This document shows, piece after piece, positions 52,314 to 61,330 of a stretch of DNA of 64,000 bases (position 1 is its first letter; each line of letters begins with the position of its first letter). This DNA comes from Streptomyces vilmorinianum. Lineage in GTDB: Bacteria > Actinomycetota > Actinomycetes > Streptomycetales > Streptomycetaceae. Under the pieces are notes generated by a model. That model searched no databases. It was given only the letters and a program-made list of their open reading frames with translations, and had not been told where the DNA came from. A program made the position numbers and the translations under genes. The stretch lies in the NCBI RefSeq assembly GCF_005517195.1, contig NZ_CP040244.1:6156001-6220000 (forward strand). The letters run 5' to 3'.

Positions 52314-52499
52314 ATGTACTTCACTGACCGTGGCATCGAGGAACTGGAGAAGCGGCGCGGCGAGGAGGAGATCTCCTTCGAGTGGCTCGCCGAGCAGCTG
52401 CGGACGTTCGTCGATCTCAACCCCGACTTCGAGGTGCCGGTCGAGCGCCTCGCGACCTGGCTGGCCCGTCTGGACGACGACGAGGACGACGACGAGTAG
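52314..52499 (+). CDS. DUF6104-family small protein, 61 aa
   Basis: This short acidic protein, with MYFTDRGIEELEKRRGEEE at its start and a C-terminal Asp/Glu run, matches the small DUF6104 family common in Streptomyces. ATG start. It is divergent from the VMAP operon, and its function is unknown. A short repeat-like TCTCGGGTCACCCGCTT sequence follows the stop. Confidence 0.8.
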   Translation: MYFTDRGIEELEKRRGEEEISFEWLAEQLRTFVDLNPDFEVPVERLATWLARLDDDEDDDE

Positions 52500-52562
52500 C
52501 GGCGACCCGCTCTCGGGTCACCCGCTTCTGGGCCACCCGGTTCCAGGTCACCCGCTCTCGGG

Positions 52563-53378
52563 TCACAGGCCGCGCAGGCGGTCGTAGGCAAGACCCAGCG
52601 CCCCGTGCGCGACGAGGAGCGCCCCCGCCGCCGTCCAGCCCCCGCTGCGGCGGCCGATGCCCCAGGCGAGCAGCGGCAGACCGGCCCCGAGCTGCACCGC
52701 GGCGAGCAGCCGGGCCCGGGGGCCGCGCAGATACAGGCCGAGGCTGCCGCCCTCCACCGCGTCGAGCTCGGCGCGCACGGCATCACGCCAGCCGGACCAC
52801 ACCAGCTCTTCGGCCCCCTGGGCCAGGGCGACCGAGCGGAGCCGGTCGGCGCTCTCGCCGGGGGTCACTCCCGTGGGCAGGCTCAGTCCGATGCGGGCGA
52901 GGACCGCGGTCAGGCCGATGAGCCGGGCGTGGGCGTCGGCGTCCTTGTCGGTTCGGGTGAGCGGTTCCAGGGCCTGGACGTCCAGGACGGGGTCGAGGGC
53001 GAGCCGGGCCGCGAAGGTGCGCATGGCCTCGTCCTCGCCGACCGGGGTGCCGTCCGCGAGCCAGGTGTAGCCGACGGTGCGGCGGAATCCGGCGGCGAGG
53101 GTGAATCCGGCCCGGTCCGTGTCCCACCAGAGGGCGAGGACGGGCCAGGTGGCGGCGGAGACGGCCAGCGCGGTGGCCCAGCCGGTGACGACCCGTTCGA
53201 CGGGCTCGCCGCCGTGGAGCCAGGGCTTTCCCTCGGGGACGATGACGCTCCATTCGGTTCCGGCCGGGGCGAGGAGGAGCTGTTCCCGCAGCAGTTGGGC
53301 CGGCGGGCGGACGGCCGGGGGCTCGGCACGGCAGAGCAGCAGCGCCCCGACGGGGCTCGGTCCGGATGTCGCGTTCAT
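52563..53378 (-). CDS. Conserved hypothetical protein, possibly membrane-associated
   Basis: This 271-residue protein has Trp/Leu-rich segments but no recognised domain. Residues 230-260 form one likely membrane segment (LLAAVQLGAGLPLLAWG and following). It has no signal peptide, and an acidic, helix-rich middle. It is divergent from the DUF4097/PadR operon, whose operator region lies between. Function unknown. Confidence 0.72.
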   Translation of the reverse strand: MNATSGPSPVGALLLCRAEPPAVRPPAQLLREQLLLAPAGTEWSVIVPEGKPWLHGGEPVERVVTGWATALAVSAATWPVLALWWDTDRAGFTLAAGFRRTVGYTWLADGTPVGEDEAMRTFAARLALDPVLDVQALEPLTRTDKDADAHARLIGLTAVLARIGLSLPTGVTPGESADRLRSVALAQGAEELVWSGWRDAVRAELDAVEGGSLGLYLRGPRARLLAAVQLGAGLPLLAWGIGRRSGGWTAAGALLVAHGALGLAYDRLRGL

Positions 53379-53464
53379 GGCCCTACGCTAAGTCAATTTG
53401 TCCATGTACGAGGGTGAATGTCCGCGCGCGCCCACACCGAACGGGGGTTGACTTCCCCGGGCCG

Positions 53465-53499
53465 CGATATATCGTGTTGATGAGAGACGCGATATGTTG
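53465..53499. promoter_or_regulatory. Palindromic operator CGATATATCG and imperfect second copy
   Basis: A perfect 10-bp palindrome CGATATATCG (53465-53474) is followed 25 bp later by CGATATGTTG (53490-53499). They are AT-rich islands upstream of the DUF4097-PadR operon. PadR proteins commonly bind TATA-like palindromes of this kind, so autoregulation by the PadR gene in this operon is likely. Confidence 0.65.
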
Positions 53500-53524
53500 C
53501 GTCACCGAACGGGAGGTCAGCACG

Positions 53525-54394
53525 ATGACAGAGTGGTCCGTGTCCGAGCCGACGAAACTCACGCTGACCGATCCCGTGACCCGCCTCCAGGTCCGCATCG
53601 TCAACGGAACGGTGAACGTGGTGGGCACCGACGAGGGTTCCGCCCGCCTGGAGGTCTCCTCCGTCGAGGGCCCGCCGCTGATCGTGACCCAGGAGGGCTC
53701 GACCCTGACGGTCAGCTACGAGGACCTGCACTGGAAGGGCTTCCTCAAGTGGTTCGACCGCAAGGGACACCGCCGCAGGGCCGTGGTCTCGGTGGCCGTC
53801 CCTGCCGGCACGGACGTCGAGGTGGGCGTGATCGGCGCCGGCGCGGTGATCTCCGGCGTCAAGGGCCGTACGGACGTCCGGGGCGTCACGGGTGACACGA
53901 CGCTCGTCGGGCTCGCCGGGCCGGTCCGCGCGGAGACGATCTCCGGCTGCCTGGAGGCCCAGTCCGTCACGGGCGCGCTGCGGGTCAACTCGGTGACCGG
54001 CGACGTCACGGTCATCGAGGGCGCGGGCGCCTCCGTGAAGGCCGAAACGATCAGCGGGGACATGGTGATCGACCTCGACGCCGCCGACCTGGACGGACCG
54101 CCCGCCGACATCCGGCTGACCAGCGTCTCCGGCGAGGTCGCCATCCGGCTTCCGCACCCGGCGGACGCCCGGGTCGAGGCGAACACGACGAGCGGCTCCG
54201 TCTCCAACGCCTTCGACGACCTGCGGGTCGACGGACAGTGGGGCGCCAAGAGCATCACCGGCACGCTCGGGGCGGGCCGCGGCACGCTCAGGGCGACGAC
54301 GGTCTCGGGCTCGATCGCCCTGCTGCGCCGCCCTGAGGCGGCCGACGACGGCGGCTTCGACGCCGCCCCCTCCACCTCCGGAAAGGTGCTCTGA
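53525..54394 (+). CDS. DUF4097 beta-strand repeat protein
   Basis: This 289-residue protein is made of short beta strands with recurring (S/T)(V/I)(S/T)G(D/E)xxV motifs: ETISGCLEA, SVTGDVTVI, ETISGDMVI, SVSGEVAIR, TTSGSVSNA. This is the DUF4097 (LiaG-like) beta-helix pattern. Such proteins often accompany PadR regulators and stress operons. No signal peptide or membrane segment is present, so it is cytosolic. ATG 53525 with GGGAGG upstream. The PadR gene starts 2 bp after its stop. Confidence 0.88.
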   Translation: MTEWSVSEPTKLTLTDPVTRLQVRIVNGTVNVVGTDEGSARLEVSSVEGPPLIVTQEGSTLTVSYEDLHWKGFLKWFDRKGHRRRAVVSVAVPAGTDVEVGVIGAGAVISGVKGRTDVRGVTGDTTLVGLAGPVRAETISGCLEAQSVTGALRVNSVTGDVTVIEGAGASVKAETISGDMVIDLDAADLDGPPADIRLTSVSGEVAIRLPHPADARVEANTTSGSVSNAFDDLRVDGQWGAKSITGTLGAGRGTLRATTVSGSIALLRRPEAADDGGFDAAPSTSGKVL

Positions 54395-54395
54395 C

Positions 54396-55325
54396 ATGGC
54401 GCCCGTCTTCGCCCACGGCCGACTGCGCCTCTATCTGCTCAAGCTCCTCGACGAGGCCCCTCGCCACGGCTACGAAGTGATCCGGCTCCTGGAGGAGCGC
54501 TTCCAGGGCCTGTACGCGCCCTCGGCCGGCACGGTCTATCCGCGGCTGGCCAAGCTGGAGGCCGAGGGTCTGGTCACGCACGCCACCGAGGGCGGCCGCA
54601 AGGTGTACTCGATCACCGACGCGGGCCGCGCGGAGCTGGCCGGGCGCGTCGACGAACTGGCCGACCTGGAGCAGGAGATCCGCGAGTCGGTCTCCGAGCT
54701 GGCCGCCGAGATCCGTGACGACGTGCGCGGGGCGGCGGGCAAGCTGCGCAGCGAGATGCGCGCGGCGGCGAGCGAGAGCCGGCACAAGGACTCCGCGTTC
54801 GCCGAGGTCAAGGAGGAGATGCGCCGCGCCAAGCAGGAGTGGAGGGAGCAGACCCGCCAGGCCCGCGCGGAGGCGCAGTCGGCCCGCCGCCAGGCCAAGG
54901 AGTTCCAGCGGATCGCCAAGCAGGTCCAGGACGAGGTCCAGGACCGCTTCGCGCGCGGCGACTGGCCCTCAGGGGTCTGGGAGGGCCTCTCGGACATCAC
55001 GGCCCAGCTGGGCGGCCTGGTCACGGGCACGACACACCCCAAGGCGGCCGAGTCCTGCGACACCCCCGAGCAGGCCGCTTCGGGGTGGAGGGCCCCGGAG
55101 GGGGCGGCCCCTGAGTGGGCCTCCGACACCGCCTCCACCGGCGACCCGGCCCGTGACCTGGACCGGCTCCTGGACCGCTTCCGCGACGACATCCGCGACG
55201 CGGCCCGTGACCATGGGGTGACGGAGGCCCAGCTGACCGAGGCACGCCGCCACCTGTCGACGGCGGCGGCGCACCTCACGGCCCTGCTCCACCCGCAAGC
55301 CGGAAAGCAGGGGCAGAGCCGCTGA
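54396..55325 (+). CDS. PadR-family transcriptional regulator with extended C-terminus
   Basis: This 309-residue protein has an N-terminal PadR winged helix (LRLYLLKLLDEAPRHGYEV, then TVYPRLAKLEAEGLV). A long coiled-coil-rich extension (about 85-200, many Glu/Arg/Ala) and a C-terminal helical part follow. It is longer than typical PadR proteins (about 110-180 aa), so it may dimerise or sense through the coil. It is coupled to the DUF4097 gene and probably binds the palindrome upstream. Confidence 0.9.
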   Translation: MAPVFAHGRLRLYLLKLLDEAPRHGYEVIRLLEERFQGLYAPSAGTVYPRLAKLEAEGLVTHATEGGRKVYSITDAGRAELAGRVDELADLEQEIRESVSELAAEIRDDVRGAAGKLRSEMRAAASESRHKDSAFAEVKEEMRRAKQEWREQTRQARAEAQSARRQAKEFQRIAKQVQDEVQDRFARGDWPSGVWEGLSDITAQLGGLVTGTTHPKAAESCDTPEQAASGWRAPEGAAPEWASDTASTGDPARDLDRLLDRFRDDIRDAARDHGVTEAQLTEARRHLSTAAAHLTALLHPQAGKQGQSR

Positions 55326-55400
55326 CCCGGCGGTGTCCAACCGTGCCCGTCCGTGCCGGGGCTGCCACCCCGGCGCGGACGACCGAGGGCGGTCTCGGCC

Positions 55401-55601
55401 TCAGCCCCGGGTGACGTGCACCGTCACCCGGGCACCCGGGGCCGCCACCACCCACGCCCGGCCCTCGCCCCCGCGCAGCACGACCGCCTCGCCCCGGGCC
55501 GCGATCTTCCAGGGGCCCGGCGGAAGGGGCGCAGCGTTCGCGGCGTTCGCGACAAGGGAACCTCCGGCACGACGGTGTGTTCGCAGTGCCGGAGATCCCA
55601 T
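55401..55601 (-). CDS. Possible small protein, 66 aa
   Basis: This frame has coding-like bias and encodes GPWKIAARGEAVVLRGG, AWVVAAPGARVTVHVTRG, consistent with a small beta-rich domain. No clear ribosome site was found and the start may be further in. It is the only candidate gene in 55326-55653; the rest of that stretch holds a Gly/Pro-rich segment and the 11-bp repeats. Confidence 0.35.
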   Translation of the reverse strand: MGSPALRTHRRAGGSLVANAANAAPLPPGPWKIAARGEAVVLRGGEGRAWVVAAPGARVTVHVTRG

Positions 55602-55624
55602 CAGCGGATCTGACGATCCATCAA

Positions 55625-55668
55625 GACATCGTCAGGACATGGTCAGGACATGGTCAGGACATGGTGAG
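55625..55668. repeat. Four tandem 11-bp units (GACATGGTCAG)
   Basis: GACATCGTCAG, GACATGGTCAG, GACATGGTCAG and GACATGGTGAG lie end to end across the 3' end of the oxidoreductase gene and supply its TGA stop. The same type of unit (GACGTGRTCAG) is repeated at 36239-36260. This is either a chance microsatellite or a protein-binding array. Confidence 0.7.
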
Positions 55669-56619
55669 GACGATCTTCCCGAAGAGCTCGCCCGAGGCCA
55701 TCTTCTCGAAGCCCTCGCGCGCCCGGTCCAGCGGCAGCACGTCGTCGATCACCGGCCGGACGCCGGTGGCCGCACAGAACGACAGCAGGTCCTCCAGCTC
55801 GTCCTTCGAGCCCATCGTCGAGCCGACGATCTTCAGCTCCAGGAAGAAGACCCGGGTCAGCTCGGCGTGCGAGGGCCGGTCGCCGCTCGTCGCGCCCGAG
55901 ATCACCAGGGTGCCGCCGGGCCGCAGCGACTTGACCGAGTGCGACCAGGTGGCCGCGCCGACGGTCTCGATGACGGCGTCCACGCGCCGCGGAAGGCGCG
56001 CGCCCGGCTCGTACGCCTCGACGGCGCCGAGCTCGACGGCCCGCTTGCGCTTGGCCTCGTCGCGGCTGGTGGCGAAGACGCGCAGGCCGGCGGCCTTGCC
56101 GAGCACGATCGCCGCGGTGGCGACGCCGCCGCCCGCGCCCTGCACCAGGATCGAGTCGCCGGGGCGCACGCCGGCGTTGGTGAACAGCATGCGGTACGCG
56201 GTGAGCCAGGCGGTCGGGAGGCAGGCGGCCTCCTCGAAGGAGAGCTCCTCGGGCTTCGGGAGCACGTTCCAGGTGGGCACGGTGACGCGCTCGGCGAAGG
56301 TGCCCTGGTAGCGCTCGGTCAGGATGGAGCGGGGCTCGTCGGGCCCGACTCCGTGACCGGTCTGGCCGATGACGGAGTGCAGGACCACCTCGTTGCCGTG
56401 CTCGTCGATGCCGGCGGCGTCGCAGCCGAGGATCATCGGCAGCTTCTCCTCGGGCAGTCCGACCCCGCGCAGCGACCACAGGTCGTGGTGGTTGAGGGAG
56501 GCGGCCTTGACGGTGACGGTGGTCCACCCGGGACGCACCTCGGGCTCGGGCCGTTCGCCCAGCTCAAGGCCGTTCAGCGGCTGGTCGCGGTCGATTCGGG
56601 CGGCGTAGGCAGCGAACAT
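55654..56619 (-). CDS. Zinc-type quinone oxidoreductase/alcohol dehydrogenase superfamily protein (MDR)
   Basis: This 321-residue protein has a GroES-like N-terminal domain (SLNHHDLWSLRG) and a Rossmann domain with the nucleotide motif GAGGGVATAA. The structural and catalytic zinc Cys sets of classic alcohol dehydrogenases are incomplete, so it is more likely a zinc-free NADPH:quinone reductase type. Homologues begin MFAAYAARIDRDQP, which fits ATG 56619; ATG 56625 is also possible. It lies upstream of and on the same strand as the malic enzyme, separated by a terminator. Substrate unknown. Confidence 0.87.
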   Translation of the reverse strand: MFAAYAARIDRDQPLNGLELGERPEPEVRPGWTTVTVKAASLNHHDLWSLRGVGLPEEKLPMILGCDAAGIDEHGNEVVLHSVIGQTGHGVGPDEPRSILTERYQGTFAERVTVPTWNVLPKPEELSFEEAACLPTAWLTAYRMLFTNAGVRPGDSILVQGAGGGVATAAIVLGKAAGLRVFATSRDEAKRKRAVELGAVEAYEPGARLPRRVDAVIETVGAATWSHSVKSLRPGGTLVISGATSGDRPSHAELTRVFFLELKIVGSTMGSKDELEDLLSFCAATGVRPVIDDVLPLDRAREGFEKMASGELFGKIVLTMS

Positions 56620-56747
56620 GGCCATGAGCGTAGGGTCACCCACGGGGATGGCGGAACCACGCACCGATGTGACGCACGTCCCCCCTTCCATGACGCTCGG
56701 TTCACCTCCGGGCGCCCTTCGGCCCACGCGCGAGGCCCGGCACACGA

Positions 56748-56779
56748 AAGGGCCCCGCTCCTCGGGGAGCGGGGCCCTT
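56748..56779 (-). terminator. Hairpin terminator after malic enzyme
   Basis: A perfect 14-bp stem (56748-56761/56766-56779) with a TCGG tetraloop lies 17 bp past the malic enzyme stop codon. Confidence 0.9.
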
Positions 56780-56796
56780 CATGCGTACGGACCGCG

Positions 56797-58005
56797 TCAG
56801 CGGCGCGCCACGCCCTCGGCGCGGGCCGCGGCCGCCACCGCGGCCGTGACGGCCGGGGCGACGCGCTCGTCGAACGGCGACGGGATCACGTAGTCGGCGG
56901 CGAGCTGGTCGCCCACCACGTCCGCCAGCGCGTTCGCCGCGGCGATCTTCATGCCTTCGGTGATCCGGGAGGCCCGGACCTGGAGGGCGCCCGCGAAGAT
57001 GCCGGGGAAGGCGAGGACGTTGTTGATCTGGTTCGGGTAGTCCGAACGGCCGGTCGCCACGACTGCCGCGTACTTGTGCGCGATGTCGGGGTGGACCTCG
57101 GGGTTCGGGTTGGCCATGGCGAACACGAACGCGTTCGGCGCCATCGAGGCCACCGCGGCCTCCGGGACCGTACCGCCGGAGACGCCGATGAAGACGTCCG
57201 CGCCGGCCAGGGCGGTCTCCAGGGAGCCGGAGAGGCCGGCCTTGTTGGTGATCTCCGCGAGCTCGCGCTTGACCGGGGTCAGGTCGTCGCGGTCGCGGCT
57301 GACGATGCCCTTGCGGTCCGCGACGGCCACGTCGCCGAGCCCCGCCTCGAGGAGGAACTTGGCGATGGCGACCCCGGCCGCGCCGGCGCCGGAGATCACT
57401 CCGCGCAGGTCACCGAGGGTGCGGCCGGTCAGCTTCGCCGCGTTGCGCAGCGCGGCGAGGGTGACGACGGCCGTGCCGTGCTGGTCGTCGTGGAAGACGG
57501 GGATGTCGAGTCGCTCCTGGAGCTTGCGCTCGATCTCGAAGCACCTCGGCGCCGAGATGTCCTCCAGGTTCACTCCACCGAAGGAGGGGGCGAGCCGGAC
57601 GACGGTCTCCACGATCTCGTCCGCGTCGGTGGTGGCGAGCGCGATCGGGACCGCGTCCACGCCGCCGAACTGCTTGAAGAGGATCGCCTTCCCCTCCATG
57701 ACCGGAAGCGAGGCCTCCGGCCCGATGTCGCCGAGTCCGAGCACTGCCGTTCCGTCGGTCACGACGGCGACGACCTGAGACTTCCAGGTGTAGTCGTGGA
57801 CCAGCTCCGGCTGCTCGGCGATTGCGGTGCACACCTTGGCGACGCCGGGCGTGTACGCGAGGGACAGGTCGTCCTTGTCGCGCAGCGGCACCGTGGCCGA
57901 GATGGCCATCTTGCCGCCGCGGTGCAGCGCGAAGGCCGGATCGAAGGGCTCCTGAGCCCCTTCCGTGCCGCTCTCGCTTCGAGGATTGACGATCTCCGCT
58001 GCCAT
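56797..58005 (-). CDS. Malic enzyme (NADP-dependent type likely)
   Basis: This 402-residue enzyme oxidatively decarboxylates malate to pyruvate. Visible features are the N-terminal LSLAYTPGVAKVC, VTDGTAVLGLGDIGP, the catalytic/metal region VFHDDQHGTA and the dinucleotide motif SGAGAAG. Length fits the short bacterial MaeB-like form without a phosphotransacetylase domain. By recalled synteny it corresponds to S. coelicolor SCO5261, reported as the NADP-dependent enzyme that supplies NADPH and pyruvate for lipid and polyketide synthesis. Cofactor cannot be proven from sequence alone. Confidence 0.92.
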   Translation of the reverse strand: MAAEIVNPRSESGTEGAQEPFDPAFALHRGGKMAISATVPLRDKDDLSLAYTPGVAKVCTAIAEQPELVHDYTWKSQVVAVVTDGTAVLGLGDIGPEASLPVMEGKAILFKQFGGVDAVPIALATTDADEIVETVVRLAPSFGGVNLEDISAPRCFEIERKLQERLDIPVFHDDQHGTAVVTLAALRNAAKLTGRTLGDLRGVISGAGAAGVAIAKFLLEAGLGDVAVADRKGIVSRDRDDLTPVKRELAEITNKAGLSGSLETALAGADVFIGVSGGTVPEAAVASMAPNAFVFAMANPNPEVHPDIAHKYAAVVATGRSDYPNQINNVLAFPGIFAGALQVRASRITEGMKIAAANALADVVGDQLAADYVIPSPFDERVAPAVTAAVAAAARAEGVARR

Positions 58006-58540
58006 TGGGTTGACCCCTTAAGTCTTCATCATTTGAGGGTGGCCACTCCTGGTTGAGGAGGGGTGGGCGGGTCCCGCGGTCGCCGTGTCTGGCAACCGCG
58101 CGGGCGCGCCGCACAACGCGCCCTGAGCCCCGGATGAGGGGTGTAAGGATCCTTCTTACCGGACGTACGTAACCGTAGACGAGTCCAATTCGGAGCGGTG
58201 ACGCGCCTCATACAGCCGTATCGGCCCCTTGCGCAGAGCGCGCACCTCGCCCCAAGTCCGGACAAGTGCTTCCGTACACCGGATCAGGGCATTCGTGTCG
58301 TCCAAATGGCGAGATCAACCGGAGATTTTCCGGTCCGGGGTAGGTATCTCCGGAGAAGGTCCGGCCTTGATGTACCGGCTGGTAGCGAATCGGGGGTCAC
58401 CCGTTATCCGATTTTGACATGCGTGGCCGCCCGAATCGGGTAGTCCGAATGGCAAGATGCCGTAATCACACGAGGTCGCGACACCCGAAGGTGCGTGCGC
58501 GGCCTATGGCAACTCCCTCACCTGCCGGAGGAACCCGACC
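58006..58540. other. Long intergenic region between malic enzyme and ABC binding protein
   Basis: These 535 bases carry no supported gene but hold the divergent promoters. Visible elements are an 8-bp perfect inverted repeat CCGGAGAT...ATCTCCGG (58319-58326/58346-58353, 19-base spacer) and a TTGACA hexamer at 58414-58419 without a well-placed -10 box. The stretch is AT-richer than its surroundings (58141-58460). Confidence 0.5.
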
Positions 58541-59515
58541 ATGACCGCACGCTCCACGCGCTGTACGACTGTCGCCAAGACCCGCACGTCCCGTCTTGCC
58601 GCGGTCGCCGCCATCGCGGTCGCCGGCTCCATGCTGCTGACCGCGTGTGGAGACCAGACCGAGGGCGGCTCGACCCCCGAAGGCGGCAAGACCGGGGCCG
58701 CCTCGACCGCCCCGCTCTTCTCCAAGCTGCCCGCCGACATCCAGAAGGCCGGCGTCATCAAGGTCGGCACGGACGCCACGTACGCCCCGATGGAGTTCAA
58801 GGAGGGCGACAAGATCGTCGGTGTCGACCCCGACATCGCTGCCGCTCTGTCCAAGCAGCTCGGTGTGAAGTTCGAGTTCGCCAGTGGCACGTTCGACACG
58901 CTGCTCACCGCGCTGCCCACCGGCCGCACGGACATCGTGATGTCCTCGATGACCGACACCAAGGCCCGCCAGGAGGGCCTGGACGACAAGGGCCAGAAGG
59001 TCGGCACGGGTGTCGACTTCGTCGACTACTTCACCGCCTCCACCGGCATCCTGGTGAAGAAGGGCAACCCGGAGAACATCCAGTCCCTCGACGACCTGTG
59101 CGGCAAGAAGCTCGCCGTGCAGCGCGGTACGACGTACGAGCAGGCCGCGAAGGACCAGGCCGAGAAGTGCAAGAAGGAGGGCAAGCCCGCGCTGACCTTC
59201 GAGTCCTTCCCGACGGACGCCGAGGCCCAGACCCGCGTCAAGGCGGGCGGCGCCGTCGCCGACCTGAACGACTCGCCGGTCGCCGCGTACATCGCGAAGA
59301 CCGCGGGCGGTGGCAACGACTTCGAGGCCATCGCCAACAAGACGGACGCCGGCTTCTTCGGCATCGCCGTCGACAAGAAGGACACCCAGCTGCGCGACGC
59401 CATCAAGGAAGCGCTGGACGCGATCATCAAGGACGGCACGTACAAGGCCGCCCTCGACAAGTGGAACGCCGCTGACGGCGCCATCCCCGCGGCCAAGATC
59501 AACGGCGGCTCCTGA
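58541..59515 (+). CDS. Polar amino-acid ABC transporter, substrate-binding lipoprotein
   Basis: This 324-residue protein has a lipobox LTAC (Cys36) and a type-II periplasmic-binding fold with family motifs VGTDATYAPMEF and VDPDIAAALSKQLG. It captures a polar amino acid, perhaps glutamate/glutamine, at the outer face. ATG start with GGAGG upstream. It is followed by permease and ATPase genes in one operon (gap 29 bp, then a 4-bp overlap). Confidence 0.93.
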   Translation: MTARSTRCTTVAKTRTSRLAAVAAIAVAGSMLLTACGDQTEGGSTPEGGKTGAASTAPLFSKLPADIQKAGVIKVGTDATYAPMEFKEGDKIVGVDPDIAAALSKQLGVKFEFASGTFDTLLTALPTGRTDIVMSSMTDTKARQEGLDDKGQKVGTGVDFVDYFTASTGILVKKGNPENIQSLDDLCGKKLAVQRGTTYEQAAKDQAEKCKKEGKPALTFESFPTDAEAQTRVKAGGAVADLNDSPVAAYIAKTAGGGNDFEAIANKTDAGFFGIAVDKKDTQLRDAIKEALDAIIKDGTYKAALDKWNAADGAIPAAKINGGS

Positions 59516-59544
59516 CCTCCACGTACCACTGAAGGGCAGTCGTT

Positions 59545-60486
59545 GTGACTGACAAGCTCGACAAGGTTCCCGCCGGGGCGTCACCCGCCCCGGCGGGGGT
59601 CCCGCCGGAGGCCATCAAGGCCATTCCGGTCCGCCACTACGGGCGCTGGGTAGCCGGTGTCGTGGTGGTCGCCCTGCTGGGGCTCCTCGGGTACGCCTTC
59701 TCCCAGGGCGACGTGCGCTGGGCCACCGTGCCGGAGAAGCTGTTCGACTCCACCATCCTGAGCGGTCTCTGGCACACCATCCTGATCAGCGTGGCCTCGA
59801 TGGCCCTCGGTCTGGTCCTCGGCGTGCTGTTCGCCGTGATGCGTCTGTCCAAGAACCCGGTGACCAGTTCGGTCGCCTGGCTCTACATCTGGGTCTTCCG
59901 CGGCACGCCGGTCTACGTGCAGCTGCTGATCTGGTTCAGCCTCGCCCTGATCTTCCCGGTGTTCAACATCGGGTTCTACAAGGACGAGATGACCGATGTC
60001 ATGACCCCCTTCCTGGCCGCCCTGCTGGGCCTCGGCCTGAACGAGGGCGCGTACATGGCGGAGATCGTCCGGGCGGGTATCCAGTCCGTCGACGAGGGCC
60101 AGACCGAGGCCTCGCACGCGCTGGGCATGAGCCAGGCGAAGACCATGCGGCGTGTGGTGCTCCCCCAGTCGATGCGGGTGATCATCCCGCCGACCGGGAA
60201 CGAGTTCATCAACATGCTGAAGACCTCGTCCCTGGTCGTGGCCGTGCAGTACCCGGATCTGCTGCGCGCCGCGCAGGACATCGCCTCGACCTCGTTCGCG
60301 GTCATGGAGATGTTCTTCGTCGCCTCGATCTGGTACCTGATCCTGACCTCGGTGTTCAGCGTCGGCCAGTACTACCTGGAGCGGCACTACGCCCGTGGTT
60401 CGCTGCGGTCCCTGCCGCCCACGCCGTGGCAGAAGATCAAGGCGAACCTCTCCCGATTCTCCAACCGTGAGGCGGTGGCCAAGTGA
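59545..60486 (+). CDS. Polar amino-acid ABC transporter permease
   Basis: This 313-residue protein has five to six transmembrane helices and the EAA loop [21 protein letters not shown] (given by position about 190-210) that contacts the ATPase. A Pro/Ala N-terminal extension precedes the first helix. One permease gene suggests a homodimeric channel. GTG start; the next gene starts inside its stop codon. Confidence 0.92.
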   Translation: MTDKLDKVPAGASPAPAGVPPEAIKAIPVRHYGRWVAGVVVVALLGLLGYAFSQGDVRWATVPEKLFDSTILSGLWHTILISVASMALGLVLGVLFAVMRLSKNPVTSSVAWLYIWVFRGTPVYVQLLIWFSLALIFPVFNIGFYKDEMTDVMTPFLAALLGLGLNEGAYMAEIVRAGIQSVDEGQTEASHALGMSQAKTMRRVVLPQSMRVIIPPTGNEFINMLKTSSLVVAVQYPDLLRAAQDIASTSFAVMEMFFVASIWYLILTSVFSVGQYYLERHYARGSLRSLPPTPWQKIKANLSRFSNREAVAK

Positions 60487-61244
60487 CTGCCATGGTGAAG
60501 GCCGAGGGCGTCCACAAGTCCTACGGTGCCGCCCACATCCTCAAGGGCATCGACCTCGAGGTGAACAACGGCGAGGTGTTCTGCCTGATCGGCCCGTCCG
60601 GTTCCGGCAAGTCCACCTTCCTGCGGTGCATCAACCACCTGGAGAAGATCAACGCCGGCCGGCTGTACGTCGACGGCGAGCTGGTGGGCTACCGCCAGAA
60701 GGGCGACAAGCTCTACGAGCTGAAGGACAGCGAGGTCGCGGCCCAGCGCCGGGACATCGGCATGGTCTTCCAGCGCTTCAACCTGTTCCCGCACATGACG
60801 GCCCTGGCCAATGTCATGGAGGCGCCGATCCAGGTGAAGGGTGAGACGCGTGCCGTGGCCCGCGAGCGGGCCGAGCGGCTCCTGGACCGGGTCGGTCTGG
60901 CCGACAAGGCCGGGAACTATCCCTCGCAGCTCTCCGGCGGGCAGCAGCAGCGTGTCGCCATCGCCCGTGCGCTGGCGATGGAGCCGAAGCTGATGCTCTT
61001 CGACGAGCCGACGTCGGCGCTCGACCCGGAGCTGGTGGGTGACGTCCTGGACGTCATGCGCGATCTCGCCGAGTCGGGCATGACGATGGTCGTCGTCACC
61101 CACGAGATGGGCTTCGCCCGCGAGGTCGGCGACAACCTCGTGTTCATGGACGGCGGTGTGGTGGTCGAGTCCGGCCACCCGCGCGACGTCCTGACGAAAC
61201 CGCAGCACGACCGGACGAAGGCGTTCCTGTCCAAGGTGCTTTAA
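60483..61244 (+). CDS. Polar amino-acid ABC transporter ATP-binding protein
   Basis: This 253-residue protein has Walker [11 protein letters not shown]-loop [14 protein letters not shown], signature [15 protein letters not shown], Walker [15 protein letters not shown] and switch His VVTHEM. It powers uptake through the permease and completes the operon. GTG at 60483 overlaps the permease stop. A very strong palindromic terminator follows 8 bp after its stop. Confidence 0.95.
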   Translation: MTAMVKAEGVHKSYGAAHILKGIDLEVNNGEVFCLIGPSGSGKSTFLRCINHLEKINAGRLYVDGELVGYRQKGDKLYELKDSEVAAQRRDIGMVFQRFNLFPHMTALANVMEAPIQVKGETRAVARERAERLLDRVGLADKAGNYPSQLSGGQQQRVAIARALAMEPKLMLFDEPTSALDPELVGDVLDVMRDLAESGMTMVVVTHEMGFAREVGDNLVFMDGGVVVESGHPRDVLTKPQHDRTKAFLSKVL

Positions 61245-61252
61245 GCGGCAGT

Positions 61253-61295
61253 ACGGGAAGGGGCGGTACGGGAATCCCGTACCGCCCCTTCCCGT
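61253..61295 (+). terminator. 43-bp near-perfect palindromic terminator
   Basis: The 21-bp arms (61253-61273 and 61275-61295) are perfectly complementary around a single central base. It follows the ABC operon and precedes the end of the minus-strand methyltransferase, so it can work in both directions. Such long perfect palindromes are unusual for a terminator. Confidence 0.9.
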
Positions 61296-61330
61296 CTGCC
61301 CCGCCCGTCCCCGCCCGTCCCCGTCCGTGC

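Noticed and set aside
58414-58442. TTGACA promoter for the ABC binding-protein operon
   Set aside because: No acceptable -10 hexamer lies 16-19 bp downstream, so it is not listed as a promoter.
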